Origin: Mycobacterium sp. 852014-52450_SCH5900713
GTDB taxonomy: Bacteria > Actinomycetota > Actinomycetes > Mycobacteriales > Mycobacteriaceae
Length of the DNA: 56,099 nt
NCBI RefSeq assembly: GCF_001667075.1
Contig: NZ_LZIL01000049.1
Location: 1 to 56,099, forward strand
Direction of reading: 5' to 3'
The notes beneath the pieces are model-generated. The model had not been told where the DNA came from. It did no database searches and worked only from the letters and a program-made list of their open reading frames with translations. Positions 43,637 to 51,432 of this stretch are shown here, in pieces. A program made the position numbers and the translations under genes. Numbering within the stretch: the first letter of the stretch is position 1; the number at the start of each line of letters is the position of its first letter.

Positions 43637-44233
43637 GTGGCGAGGTACGACGCGGAGCACAAAGGCGAAACGCGGCGAAGGATTATCGATTCCGCAGGCC
43701 GGCGTTTCAAAGAGGACGGCATCGACGGTTCAGGTGTCGCTGCCCTCATGTCTGACGCGGGGCTGACAAACGGCGCGTTCTACGCGCACTTCGAATCCAA
43801 GGATGACCTCGTGGCCAACGTGGTCGCCGACCAACTGCGCGCCCAGCATGCCAACCTCGGCTCGCTACCCGAGGGCCGCGCGGCACTGGAGGAATATGTG
43901 CGCGACTACCTCTCGCCACGTCATCGGGACGATCCGAGCACGGGCTGTCCCTCTGCGGCCCTGCTCGATGAAATCGGCCGCTGCGATGACGCCATCCGCG
44001 ATTCCTACACCGAGGGAATGCAATCCATCATCGACACGGTTGCGACGCACTTGTCCCCACACGACCCTTCCGCCGCCCGCACCAAGGCGCTCGGGTTGTT
44101 CACGCTTCTCGTTGCCACCCTGCAACTCGCACGCGCCGTCTCCGATCGGCAACTCTCCGACGAGATACTCGAATCAGGCATTCGCAATGCACAGATCCTG
44201 CTTGATTGTGGAGAGTTCGATGGCCGTTGTTGA
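43637..44233 (+). CDS. TetR-family regulator controlling segment II operon
   Basis: 198 residues from GTG 43637. The helix-turn-helix (about 10-55) reads RRRIIDSAGRRFKEDGIDG then AGLTNGAFYAHFESKDDL, the form found in the TetR group whose C-terminal domain has the CPSAALLDEIGR stretch (residues about 103-114). The position opposite the SDR operon and next to the nested dyad makes it the likely repressor of that operon and of itself. A terminator-like hairpin follows at 44301. Confidence 0.91.
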   Translation: MARYDAEHKGETRRRIIDSAGRRFKEDGIDGSGVAALMSDAGLTNGAFYAHFESKDDLVANVVADQLRAQHANLGSLPEGRAALEEYVRDYLSPRHRDDPSTGCPSAALLDEIGRCDDAIRDSYTEGMQSIIDTVATHLSPHDPSAARTKALGLFTLLVATLQLARAVSDRQLSDEILESGIRNAQILLDCGEFDGRC

Positions 44234-44265
44234 GGCCATCAACACCTTTCGTGTAATCCCAGGTG

Positions 44266-44287
44266 TTTTCGCGTGCTTTTCGCGTGC
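44266..44287. repeat. perfect 11-bp tandem repeat
   Basis: TTTTCGCGTGC occurs twice head to tail, 33 bases after the TetR stop and just before the terminator hairpin and tRNA fragment. Confidence 0.55.
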
Positions 44288-44300
44288 TGAACCAGTGTTT

Positions 44301-44317
44301 CCGCAGGTGACCTGCGG
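44301..44317 (+). terminator. hairpin terminator after TetR
   Basis: CCGCAGG-TGA-CCTGCGG is a perfect 7-bp stem with a 3-base loop, followed by TTT. It is well placed to end the TetR transcript. Confidence 0.55.
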
Positions 44318-44325
44318 TTTCGGAA

Positions 44326-44352
44326 CGGGTTCGAGCCCCGCCCCCGCCCTAC
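44326..44352 (+). repeat. tRNA T-arm/acceptor fragment copy 2
   Basis: Starts at the T-stem (CGGGTTCGAGCCCCGCC identical to the tRNA) and ends CCGCCCTAC, like copy 3, but with two extra C bases in the acceptor. It lacks the anticodon half. An AGGCAT-GT-ATGCCT palindrome follows at 44355-44368. Confidence 0.7.
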
Positions 44353-44395
44353 TCAGGCATGTATGCCTTCGGCTGATGCTTGTCAGTCACTTCGG

Positions 44396-45151
44396 CTAAT
44401 CCTTGAGGCTTCCTGGATGGGATGCATCTGCTCGCGCTGCCAGTTCCGTGAGAAAGGAATAGACCCCCTGCAAGGGAAAGTGGAACGGTTCATCCGTCGT
44501 CTTGCGTAGGACGGCGCAGGCGAGGCTGTCCCGGATGCCTGGATTGGCGGCGACGATCTCGGAGGTGATCTGGCCGGGGACCATCGGGACCATCATGCTC
44601 TCGCTCGACAGCACGGCGAGCAGGACTTCATAGCTGTTCGCGGTAGCCAGGTCGTGGAAGAAACCCGGCTGGACGTTGTAGAAACCGTGGTCGACCCATC
44701 CCAGACACGGCGTCCAATGGATCATCACTCCCCCTGGGGCGGTGTGATCGTGAATCGCCTTGTAGCAATTGGCTTGATTGAAGACGTGCTCGGTCGTGCC
44801 GTTGTTGATGCAGACGTCGAACCTTGTCCCAAGATCGAAGGGCAGGTTGAGATCCTGCTGCAGGCGATAATCATTGGGCGGGAGCAGATCGATGGCGTTG
44901 TAGCTGCGGAAGTCGAACAGGGCTTTGTAGATTCGCTTGGCGTCGGCATAGGCCTGAGACATGCCGTCCGGCGCCGTCTCGGCCAGCAACGCGTCCCGCC
45001 GTGGTCCTTCGGCGAGAAGAAGCGGGATTGCCTGCGCCGCATCGATCACGGACTCGGCTTCGCCGAATTCCAGGAGGCGGCCTTTCTGAGGAAGCAGGCC
45101 GCGGCGCGACGCCTCCAGGAGGAAACTCAACTCGATATTTGTAATTGCCAT
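44396..45151 (-). CDS. SAM-dependent methyltransferase-like protein
   Basis: 251 residues. The layout suggests a class I methyltransferase fold: LLEFGEAESV (degenerate motif I), a DLNLPFDLGTRFDVCINNG acidic strand followed by TTEHVFNQANC (motif IV area) and APGGVMIHWTPC (post-motif). The glycine loop is weak, so SAM binding is not certain. It is the only gene between two tRNA fragments (44326 and 45264) and reads towards the first. ATG 45151 has no strong ribosome-binding site. The target is unknown; proteins of this kind occur in glycan or small-molecule modification clusters. Confidence 0.6.
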   Translation of the reverse strand: MAITNIELSFLLEASRRGLLPQKGRLLEFGEAESVIDAAQAIPLLLAEGPRRDALLAETAPDGMSQAYADAKRIYKALFDFRSYNAIDLLPPNDYRLQQDLNLPFDLGTRFDVCINNGTTEHVFNQANCYKAIHDHTAPGGVMIHWTPCLGWVDHGFYNVQPGFFHDLATANSYEVLLAVLSSESMMVPMVPGQITSEIVAANPGIRDSLACAVLRKTTDEPFHFPLQGVYSFLTELAARADASHPGSLKD

Positions 45152-45263
45152 CACGAAGCCGGGCTAGGGAGGTGGCAGCGCATCGTCGTTGATCCTATGG
45201 CTCGTCGCCGTTTAGCCTGTGCCGGCTAATCATTACACCTGTTCGTCAGAGGCGCTTGCTACA

Positions 45264-45309
45264 GGACTCACAATCCGTTGGTCGCGGGTTCGAGCCCCGC
45301 CCGCCCTAC
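45264..45309 (+). repeat. tRNA(CAU) 3'-half copy 3 (att-like)
   Basis: 43 of 46 bases match the intact tRNA. One change alters the anticodon triplet from CAT to CAC; the others are in the acceptor, where CTAC replaces CCAC. No 5' half and no CCA are present, so it is not a functional tRNA. It marks the right end of the tRNA-related block. Confidence 0.88.
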
Positions 45310-45362
45310 TTTCCATCCGAATGACGTGGGCCAATTGCAGTGGTGCGCGCTATCGTCTGCGG

Positions 45363-45908
45363 GTGGCCATATCAACTCCGGTGAGCGCAGCGGTCGCGGC
45401 GTTGCTCGCGATGACGGCTGGCCTAACGGCGCCGCTCGGTGCCGCCGATCCAACACCCCAACAGCAGCCGTTTCCGATAGGCAAAGCCGGCACCACCATC
45501 CATGTCACGGAATACAGCGCCGCGACCGCCGACGTCACGCTCAACAACGCGAGCTGGGTGTCGTCGAGCTGCACCGGGAGCGGCGGGGGCTGCGACGTCA
45601 TCGAGCTCACCATCGTCGGCAAGTCCGACACACCTTTCAGCTACGGCGAGGCCTACGTGACTGCCGCGTCGTCGCCGTGGAGGCAAGACCCTTACCGGGA
45701 CGTCGAACGCGGCTCACTGACGGTTGATTACCAGAAGATCAACAAGACGCCGCCGCTGCGCTCGGGCAGTGTGACCAACGGCCAGACCGCCCACGGATAC
45801 ATCGCCTACGACGGCTCCGTCAACCAAGGCGACATCTACATCGAGTTCAATGACCCCAACGCTCCGGCGGCCCCCACCCCACTAGCGGGTTGGAAAGTCC
45901 ACACCTAG
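45363..45908 (+). CDS. secreted MPT63-like (DUF1942) immunoglobulin-fold protein
   Basis: 181 residues from GTG 45363. An N-terminal hydrophobic segment (8-24) ends near LGAADP, a signal-peptidase site. The mature domain is beta-rich (GTTIHVTEYSAATADVTLNN, then GYIAYDGSVNQGDIYIEFND) and resembles the mycobacterial MPT63 antigen family. A pair of Cys residues (SSCTGSGGGCDVIEL) may form a disulfide. Members are exported; their function is unknown. It stands alone just outside the tRNA block and is followed by a hairpin. Confidence 0.7.
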   Translation: MAISTPVSAAVAALLAMTAGLTAPLGAADPTPQQQPFPIGKAGTTIHVTEYSAATADVTLNNASWVSSSCTGSGGGCDVIELTIVGKSDTPFSYGEAYVTAASSPWRQDPYRDVERGSLTVDYQKINKTPPLRSGSVTNGQTAHGYIAYDGSVNQGDIYIEFNDPNAPAAPTPLAGWKVHT

Positions 45909-45928
45909 CCGCCGCAGGCCAGGCGGCT
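45907..45928 (+). terminator. hairpin after MPT63-like gene
   Basis: AGCCGCC-GCAGGCCA-GGCGGCT, a perfect 7-bp stem overlapping the stop codon. It is not followed by a U-tract. Confidence 0.4.
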
Positions 45929-46041
45929 GTTGCGGCGACGCCTCGCCGTCTCGGCGATAGACTTTCGGCGTCGGAGTTCCAGGCGGCGCCGGTCATGCTT
46001 GGTTCGCAGCGACCGCCGATTGTGAAGGTCAGTGGTGCGCG

Positions 46042-47136
46042 ATGATCGAGTCGGGTAGCGACGCCGCGCTGGAAGTCATGCGTTCCGACGAGGAAGCAGC
46101 CAACGGTTATCGGGAGTGGCTGGCCGCCGCGGAGCGCTCCGGTCAACGAGTGCTGCGGCAGCCGGACGGCACGTACGTGCTGTGGCGGCGCGACGACGTT
46201 CTTGCTGCCATGCGCGATGGCGAGGTTTTCGCCAGCCGCCAAGGCGAGCTGATGCCCGGTAATCCGCCGTTCGGTCCGTACCGGAAAATCATGGTCGAAC
46301 AGTTGTTCACTCCCGGCAACTCGCGGGACATGCTCAAGCCCGTGCGCGCGATCATCGAACAATGCGTCGGCGCCGTAGCGGCGCAACTGGACCGCTGCGA
46401 CGGTGTGGGTGTCGCCGAGGTCGTCTGGCGCGCGGCCTTCGTCACGGTCTGCGGGCTGCCGACGGATACCGCTCCCGACGCGGTCAACACGCAAATGGTG
46501 GCGGCAATCCGCCGAGCCCCACAGAGCGGCCCCGATTTGATCAGTATCCTCGCCACCGAACCCCTGACCGACGAAGAAGTACTGGGACTGATGGCCTCGG
46601 TGGGCCGAGGCTTCATCTTCGCGTCGTTTGCTATCAGGGCCGGACTGGCTGTGCTGGCCCGACAGCCGATATTGCAGCGTGAACTACGCGAAAACCCTGA
46701 CCGGCAACGCCGGTTCATCGAGGAGCTACTGCGGTTGGATGGCGGGGCGAAGACCGTGTCCCGAATCACCAGCCGCAACGTGACAATCGGCGAAACGACG
46801 ATCCCAGCCGGGTCGCCTGTCGAGTTGTGCGTCGGGTTCGTGCATCGCGACGAGTTTGATGACATGTCAGGTCACGTCATCAAACTCGATGGCCCGCAGC
46901 GCAATTGGAGTTTCGGGGGAGGCCCGCACCGGTGTCCGGCCTCGCACCTGGCCCGGGACCTGTTGGGCGTGTTCTTTGAAGTGTGGCTCGCCAAGATTCC
47001 GTACTTTTGGTTCGACTGGAGCGGTGGCGAGGTGCCCAAAGCGTGGCATCCCAAACCCTACAGCCCTTCGCCCAGCGAGATTTTCGACGGTTGGTTCCCC
47101 GTTCACGTGCCGCTCAGGTGGCGTCCGGAGCCGTGA
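46042..47136 (+). CDS. atypical short cytochrome P450
   Basis: 364 residues, shorter than the roughly 400 of typical soluble P450s. The K-helix ExxR (EELLR, 228-231) and heme loop FGGGPHRCPASHLAR with Cys298 are clear. The central I-helix region (GLMASVGRGFIFASFAIRAG, about 182-201) has no acid-Thr pair where A/G-G-x-D/E-T-T is expected, and the substrate-recognition N terminus is compact. It may use peroxide, rely on substrate hydroxyls, or not be a monooxygenase. It stands alone, 133 bases after the MPT63-like gene. ATG 46042 is the chosen start. Confidence 0.85.
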   Translation: MIESGSDAALEVMRSDEEAANGYREWLAAAERSGQRVLRQPDGTYVLWRRDDVLAAMRDGEVFASRQGELMPGNPPFGPYRKIMVEQLFTPGNSRDMLKPVRAIIEQCVGAVAAQLDRCDGVGVAEVVWRAAFVTVCGLPTDTAPDAVNTQMVAAIRRAPQSGPDLISILATEPLTDEEVLGLMASVGRGFIFASFAIRAGLAVLARQPILQRELRENPDRQRRFIEELLRLDGGAKTVSRITSRNVTIGETTIPAGSPVELCVGFVHRDEFDDMSGHVIKLDGPQRNWSFGGGPHRCPASHLARDLLGVFFEVWLAKIPYFWFDWSGGEVPKAWHPKPYSPSPSEIFDGWFPVHVPLRWRPEP

Positions 47137-47511
47137 TCGGGGGCGAGGCCTTGTGCCATCTCGCCCTGAAGCCAAGGATGTGCCAACGCCCGCCGGCCAT
47201 CTCCGCGGCTTCGGGGCGAAGATCGTCGGGCAGCGCGACCTGCGCGAGCCTGCGCGTGGCACCCCCGGCGTGACGAACTTCATCGTGATTTCGCCAATGG
47301 ACACCGGTGTGTTGCGGGCGTTGAACGCGGGCATATGCAACATTGGAGCCATCTCCAAGACGCCGCTCGATCCGCTCACGTTGGGGTTTGCAGCCCATCG
47401 GCGATGGTTGCTACTCCGGTTGAGATATCGGCAGCACATTCAGGCTGCCGTGACACGTCGCAGACGACGATTTCCGTAGCGGCTCGGGAATTCGCACGTA
47501 ACGTTGCAGCG
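47137..47511. other. intergenic region with moxR-like scrap
   Basis: These 375 bases hold no gene I can support. Frames on both strands are open for 60-190 codons but show no domain. The one recognisable item is a stretch like the 5' part of moxR (47196-47250), listed separately. Confidence 0.55.
47196..47250 (+). pseudogene. fragment duplicated from 5' part of moxR
   Basis: 47219-47244 is identical over 26 bases to 49634-49659 in the moxR gene, and similarity extends upstream to 47196 with a one-base gap (47196-47218 against 49610-49633). It translates to GAKIVGQRDLRE, against AAKIVGQRDLRE in the intact protein (residues 28-39). It lies 2.4 kb upstream in the same direction, so a phosphotransferase and two small genes are bracketed by the two copies. 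Confidence 0.75.
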
Positions 47512-48582
47512 ATGGACGGCGTGGCAGAACTGGTGCCGGTGCTAGCCGCGCACCGGTTCGATGAAGCCGGCCTCGCGCGGCACCTGCGCGGAAAGCTTCC
47601 CGGCTTCGACGGTGAACTGAAGGTTCGCCAGTTCCAAGGCGGACAAAGCAACCCGACGTTTCACCTGCAAACCACCGCTGGCGAGTACGTCCTTCGCAAG
47701 AAGCCGCCGGGCCGGTTACTCCCCCGGGCACATGAAGTGGAGCGCGAACACCGCGTCATGTCGGCGTTGCGAGACACCGGTGTGCCGGTCCCGCGTATGC
47801 GGCTGTTGTGTAATGACGAATCTATCATCGGCACAACATTTTTCATCATGGACTACGTCCCCGGACGTATCTTTCACGACCCGGCCATGCCCGAGAGCGC
47901 TTCGGCACATCGTGCGGCGGTCTACGAGGACCTCGCACGGGTCCTCGCGGCGCTGCACCGGGTGGACTGGCGCGCGGTGGGCCTCGAGGGTTTCGGCAAG
48001 CCAGAGGGTTACCTGCAACGCCAGGTGGCGCTGTGGACGAGGCAGTGGCAGGCCGCGCGCGTGGAGGACATGCCGGCGATGGATCTGTTGGCGCAGTGGT
48101 TGCCAGAACACCTGCCAACGGACGACGAACCGGCTTGCATCGCGCACGGCGACTACCGCTTGGGCAACGTCCTGATCCATCCAACCGGGCCCCGGATCGT
48201 TGCAGTACTCGACTGGGAGCTGGCGACCATCGGCCATCCGTTGGCCGATCTTGCCTACACCTGTTTGACCTACCATCTGCCGCCGGACTTCAGCGGCACG
48301 AAGGGTGTAGCGGGCGAGGACCTGACCGGCACCGGGATACCCGACGAGCAGGCATTCGTTGCGAGTTACTGTCGGCACGCCGACCGAAAGCCACCTCGCT
48401 CGCTCGACGCCTTCATCGTGTTCTCTATGTTCCGCCTCGCCTCCATCACCGCCGGCGTGTGGCGGCGCGGGCTCGATGGCAATGCTGCCGACTCCCGCGC
48501 CGGCACATCAGAAATCCGGGACCGCTACCGCGCACTGGCGCAGATGGCGTGGGCTTTGGCGCAACAACTGCCGGGCGGGTAA
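47512..48582 (+). CDS. APH-fold phosphotransferase (ACAD10/11-like kinase)
   Basis: 356 residues. Kinase-like motifs: N-lobe FQGGQSNPTFHL (glycine-rich loop), Lys in VLRKKPPG, catalytic AHGDYRLGNV (Asp214, Asn219) and metal-binding LDWELATIG (Asp234). The sequence fits the bacterial group related to the kinase domain of ACAD10/ACAD11, which phosphorylates 4-hydroxyacyl-CoAs before elimination, rather than antibiotic-modifying enzymes. It may therefore serve hydroxy-acid breakdown. No strong ribosome-binding site precedes ATG 47512. A good terminator follows. Confidence 0.85.
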   Translation: MDGVAELVPVLAAHRFDEAGLARHLRGKLPGFDGELKVRQFQGGQSNPTFHLQTTAGEYVLRKKPPGRLLPRAHEVEREHRVMSALRDTGVPVPRMRLLCNDESIIGTTFFIMDYVPGRIFHDPAMPESASAHRAAVYEDLARVLAALHRVDWRAVGLEGFGKPEGYLQRQVALWTRQWQAARVEDMPAMDLLAQWLPEHLPTDDEPACIAHGDYRLGNVLIHPTGPRIVAVLDWELATIGHPLADLAYTCLTYHLPPDFSGTKGVAGEDLTGTGIPDEQAFVASYCRHADRKPPRSLDAFIVFSMFRLASITAGVWRRGLDGNAADSRAGTSEIRDRYRALAQMAWALAQQLPGG

Positions 48583-48610
48583 AGCCACCCGACCGAAGGT
48601 ATACGTCTTC

Positions 48611-48633
48611 AGCGACTTGCCTTGAGTCGCTTT
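48611..48633 (+). terminator. hairpin terminator after phosphotransferase
   Basis: AGCGACT-TGCCTTG-AGTCGCT is a perfect 7-bp stem with a 7-base loop, followed by TT. It lies 28 bases after the stop. Confidence 0.55.
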
Positions 48634-48772
48634 GGCATTCAAGGGAGCGCAATTCTTCCAGCGCTCACGTCTTGGCGCGTTGGGGGATGCACCCGCCCGA
48701 CGTTGGCGTCACCTTCGCGGGCGGGCCCCGGCCGAAGATGGGGACTCCCCGGCGGGCTAGGGGCCGAGGTGG

Positions 48773-48997
48773 TTACCCACAAACCTGACCGATCTGTCCG
48801 TGATTTGGGCTCGCCTCGCACTGGCCAAGTTCGCGTCTGTAGATCTCACGCATGTAATTGTCGAGGCAGGCTTGGTGGGCGGCGGGATCGGTGACGTCGA
48901 CGCAGGGGTCGCCGGCGTCTGCTGGTGCCAAGGGAACACAGAGGGGTACTAGTGCTAGGGCTGCTGCCGCCGACACGCCGAATATTGCTCTTTTCAT
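48773..48997 (-). CDS. small secreted Cys-containing protein
   Basis: 74 residues. A signal peptide (KRAIFGVSAAAALALVPL) ends near ADAG at 27-29. The mature part of about 45 residues has four Cys (CVDVTD, ACLDNY, GQCEAS, QVCG), probably two disulfides. Small exported Cys proteins of this kind are common in mycobacteria and lack a known function. It stands alone on the minus strand between the phosphotransferase and moxR blocks. Confidence 0.6.
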   Translation of the reverse strand: MKRAIFGVSAAAALALVPLCVPLAPADAGDPCVDVTDPAAHQACLDNYMREIYRRELGQCEASPNHGQIGQVCG

Positions 48998-49228
48998 CGA
49001 ATCCCCAAGCGCAGCGTGGTGGAGTACGTCGTCCCAGTTAACCGCAGGCGGGTGCTATCGGGCTAGCGGCGAAAGTCCCACAAACAAGGGTCATTGGTTT
49101 CGACATCCGCAGCCGCCCACGTCCAAGCCCTGCCAGCTGGCCCGCGCCAATTAGCAGTTATCTCGGCGCTGGGTGTAGCGACATCGAGGGTGGGTATGGG
49201 TTCCGGATCGTCAAAGAAGGAGATGCCG

Positions 49229-49381
49229 ATGACCCGACGCCGTGCGGATGAAGCGTCCAACAACACCGCCGACGACCCGAAGTCCGAGCCCAAGCGGGAT
49301 GCCGAGCAGGTAGTGCCGGAGGAGGGCGAGGGACCGTTCCCTCCCGTGGCCGGTGTACCCCGGCCACCCATCGGCAATTGA
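49229..49381 (+). CDS. small charged Pro-rich protein
   Basis: 50 residues starting at ATG 49229, chosen because AAGGAG lies about 8 bases upstream (the ATG at 49223 is too close to it). It is hydrophilic, with a basic N terminus (MTRRRADEAS), an acidic middle and a Pro-rich tail (FPPVAGVPRPPIGN). No domain, membrane segment or signal peptide is seen, so it is probably intrinsically disordered. It lies 165 bases before moxR. The function is unknown. Confidence 0.5.
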   Translation: MTRRRADEASNNTADDPKSEPKRDAEQVVPEEGEGPFPPVAGVPRPPIGN

Positions 49382-49546
49382 CCATCTGAGCTGTCCATTT
49401 CCGTTTTGTCGGCGGCGCGCGTCGGCATCGCCAGGCGCAGAGTGCAGAGGTTTCGCGCGGTATCAACGCGAATTCGGCACTCCAGGGTGGGGAGGACGAG
49501 GCCGACCACGTGTGGAGATTCGGGTCCGGGGTATCCCCCCGGGCGT

Positions 49547-50548
49547 ATGACTACAGCCAGGACACAACCGGATCAACGCGAAATCGACGAAGTCCGGGGA
49601 ATCGTTGACGCCATTTCCGGGGCCTTCGCGGCCAAGATCGTCGGGCAGCGCGACCTGCGAGAGTCGCTGCTCATCGGCCTGCTCGCGGGCGGACACATCT
49701 TGCTGGAAAGCTTGCCGGGCCTGGCAAAGACCACCGCAGCCAAGGTGCTCGCCGAGTCGATTCACGGCCGCTTTCAACGCATCCAGTGCACGCCCGACCT
49801 GCTGCCCAGCGACATCGTCGGCACGCAGATCTATGACTCGGCGACCAACTCGTTCGTCACCCAATTAGGGCCGGTGCACGCGAACATCGTGCTGCTCGAC
49901 GAGATCAACCGGTCCAGCGCGAAGACGCAAAGCGCGATGCTCGAGGCGATGGAGGAGCGGCAGACCACGATCGCCGGGCAGGTGCACCCCCTCGCGGACC
50001 CGTTTCTGGTCATCGCCACCCAGAACCCCGTCGACCAGGAAGGCACCTATCCGCTCTCCGAAGCGCAGACCGACCGCTTCCTGCTCAAAGAGATCGTGCG
50101 CTACCCCTCCCCGCAGGAGGAGGTGGAAGTGATGTCGCGGATCGACGCCGGCATCTACGACAAGGGGCGGCCCGCACCGCCGGTGGTCGGCCTCGAGGAC
50201 GTGCTGCGCGTCCAGGACGTGGTGCGCCATGTCCACATGGATCGCGCGCTGATGCTCTATGCCAGCCAGCTGGTCGATGTGACCCGTCACCCCGCGGGGG
50301 CGCTGCCCAAGCAGATCGCGCGACTGGTCGAATACGGCGCCAGCCCCCGCGCAACGATCGCGTTCTGTAAGGCGGCCCGGGCGCAGGCCCTGCTGTCCGG
50401 GCGTGCGCACGTACTGCCCGAGGACATCGCGAGGCTCGCGCACCGAGTGCTGCGGCACCGGCTCATCCTCGGATTCGAAGCGGCCAGCGCCGATATCACC
50501 CCCGAGCTCGTCATCGACGCCGCGCTGCGGGTCGTCAGGGTCCCCTGA
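49547..50548 (+). CDS. MoxR-family AAA+ ATPase
   Basis: 333 residues. Walker A in the MoxR form, LESLPGLAKTT (Lys61); Walker B IVLLDEINR (Asp118, Glu119); sensor 1 ATQNP near 160; EGTYPLSEAQTDRFLLK; then the lid domain. MoxR ATPases act as chaperone-like remodellers for VWA-domain partners, often aiding metal-cofactor insertion or envelope-protein maturation. It is the first gene of a six-gene plus-strand module with DUF58 and VWA proteins. ATG 49547 is the best start. Part of its 5' sequence is duplicated at 47196-47250. Confidence 0.92.
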   Translation: MTTARTQPDQREIDEVRGIVDAISGAFAAKIVGQRDLRESLLIGLLAGGHILLESLPGLAKTTAAKVLAESIHGRFQRIQCTPDLLPSDIVGTQIYDSATNSFVTQLGPVHANIVLLDEINRSSAKTQSAMLEAMEERQTTIAGQVHPLADPFLVIATQNPVDQEGTYPLSEAQTDRFLLKEIVRYPSPQEEVEVMSRIDAGIYDKGRPAPPVVGLEDVLRVQDVVRHVHMDRALMLYASQLVDVTRHPAGALPKQIARLVEYGASPRATIAFCKAARAQALLSGRAHVLPEDIARLAHRVLRHRLILGFEAASADITPELVIDAALRVVRVP

Positions 50549-50565
50549 GGCGCCGGAAGGCCACC

Positions 50566-51432
50566 TTGGGTAAGCACCTCAACCGGGCCAAGGCGCACTT
50601 CGGCACCGACACCCGCGGCCTGCTCGAAGGTGGCCGCTATGCGCTATTGCACACGCGTAGCATGGAATTCGACGATCTACGCCCGTACGTGCCCGGCGAC
50701 GACGTCCGGGACATCGACTGGAAGGCCTCGGCGCGATCGGGCAGCGTACTCATCAAGCGGTTCGTCTCCGAGAAGCACCACAAGATTTTGCTCGTCGCCG
50801 ATGCAGGTCGCAACATGTCGGCGCTCGCCCCGAGCGGGGAGGGCAAACGCGACGTCGCCGCGCACATCATGGGCGCGGTGGGGTTGATCGGTCTGCGGCG
50901 ATCGGATCAGATCGGCATGGTCTACGGCGACCGTCGCGGCAGTGTGAACATTCCGCAGCGGCGCGGCGAGTCGCACATCGAGGGACTACTGCACCGCTGG
51001 TACCAGCACACCAGCACCAACCCCGGCCGCAGTGACATCACCACCCAACTTGACTACGTGGCAACGCATTACCGACACACCATGTTGATCATCGTGGTGT
51101 CCGATGAACCCGAGGCCGATGACAAACTCGGCGCAGTGCTCGCCCGACTGAGCGGGCGCCACGACATCATGTGGGCGATGGTGTCGGACATGCCCGCGGT
51201 GGGTCCCGACAACACCGACGGATACGACGTCGCCACCGGTCGTTTCGTCCTGAATGGAGCCGACCTCGGCCCGCGGGTCGTCACCGCTTACCGTCGCGCC
51301 GAGCAGTCCCGTCGCAACCGCCTCGACGCGCTCCTCACCGGTCACGCGATTCCCCACGCGACTATCGCCGGCAGCGATCACATCCGGCGCGAACTCGTTC
51401 GCCTGACCGAGGTGGCCGCCCGTGCCGGATGA
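50566..51432 (+). CDS. DUF58 protein
   Basis: 288 residues from TTG 50566. The DUF58 hallmark lies at residues 37-57 (LRPYVPGDDVRDIDWKASAR), followed by a VWA-like Rossmann half (HKILLVADAGRNMSAL) in which the metal site is degenerate. DUF58 proteins are constant partners of MoxR ATPases and are thought to link them to VWA proteins. No membrane segment is seen. It follows moxR by 17 bases and overlaps the next gene by 11 bases. Confidence 0.88.
   Translation: MGKHLNRAKAHFGTDTRGLLEGGRYALLHTRSMEFDDLRPYVPGDDVRDIDWKASARSGSVLIKRFVSEKHHKILLVADAGRNMSALAPSGEGKRDVAAHIMGAVGLIGLRRSDQIGMVYGDRRGSVNIPQRRGESHIEGLLHRWYQHTSTNPGRSDITTQLDYVATHYRHTMLIIVVSDEPEADDKLGAVLARLSGRHDIMWAMVSDMPAVGPDNTDGYDVATGRFVLNGADLGPRVVTAYRRAEQSRRNRLDALLTGHAIPHATIAGSDHIRRELVRLTEVAARAG

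Larger units (their letters stand above)
37383..45309. mobile_element. putative island segments II and III between tRNA copies
   Basis: From tRNA copy 1 (37383) to tRNA copy 3 (45264-45309, 43 of 46 identical to the intact gene), with a shorter T-arm fragment at 44326-44352 in between. Segment II holds a seven-frame minus-strand operon and a TetR gene; segment III holds one methyltransferase-like gene. No recombinase gene lies inside. Serial insertion at the same tRNA is the simplest reading, but recombination between copies could also have shaped it. Confidence 0.5.

Noticed and set aside
22343..45263. Search for transposases, phage structural genes, or toxin-antitoxin and restriction systems in the accessory block
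   Set aside because: None found. All supported genes are metabolic or regulatory, so an insertion-sequence or prophage label is not justified.
45264..45309. Functional tRNA-Val (CAC anticodon reading of the tRNA-like copy)
   Set aside because: There is no 5' half, D-arm or acceptor 5' strand, so it cannot fold as a tRNA.
47512..48582. Antibiotic-resistance aminoglycoside phosphotransferase
   Set aside because: The fold is shared, but the motif wording (AHGDYRLGNV, LDWELATIG) fits the ACAD10/11-type kinase group, which is not linked to drug resistance.
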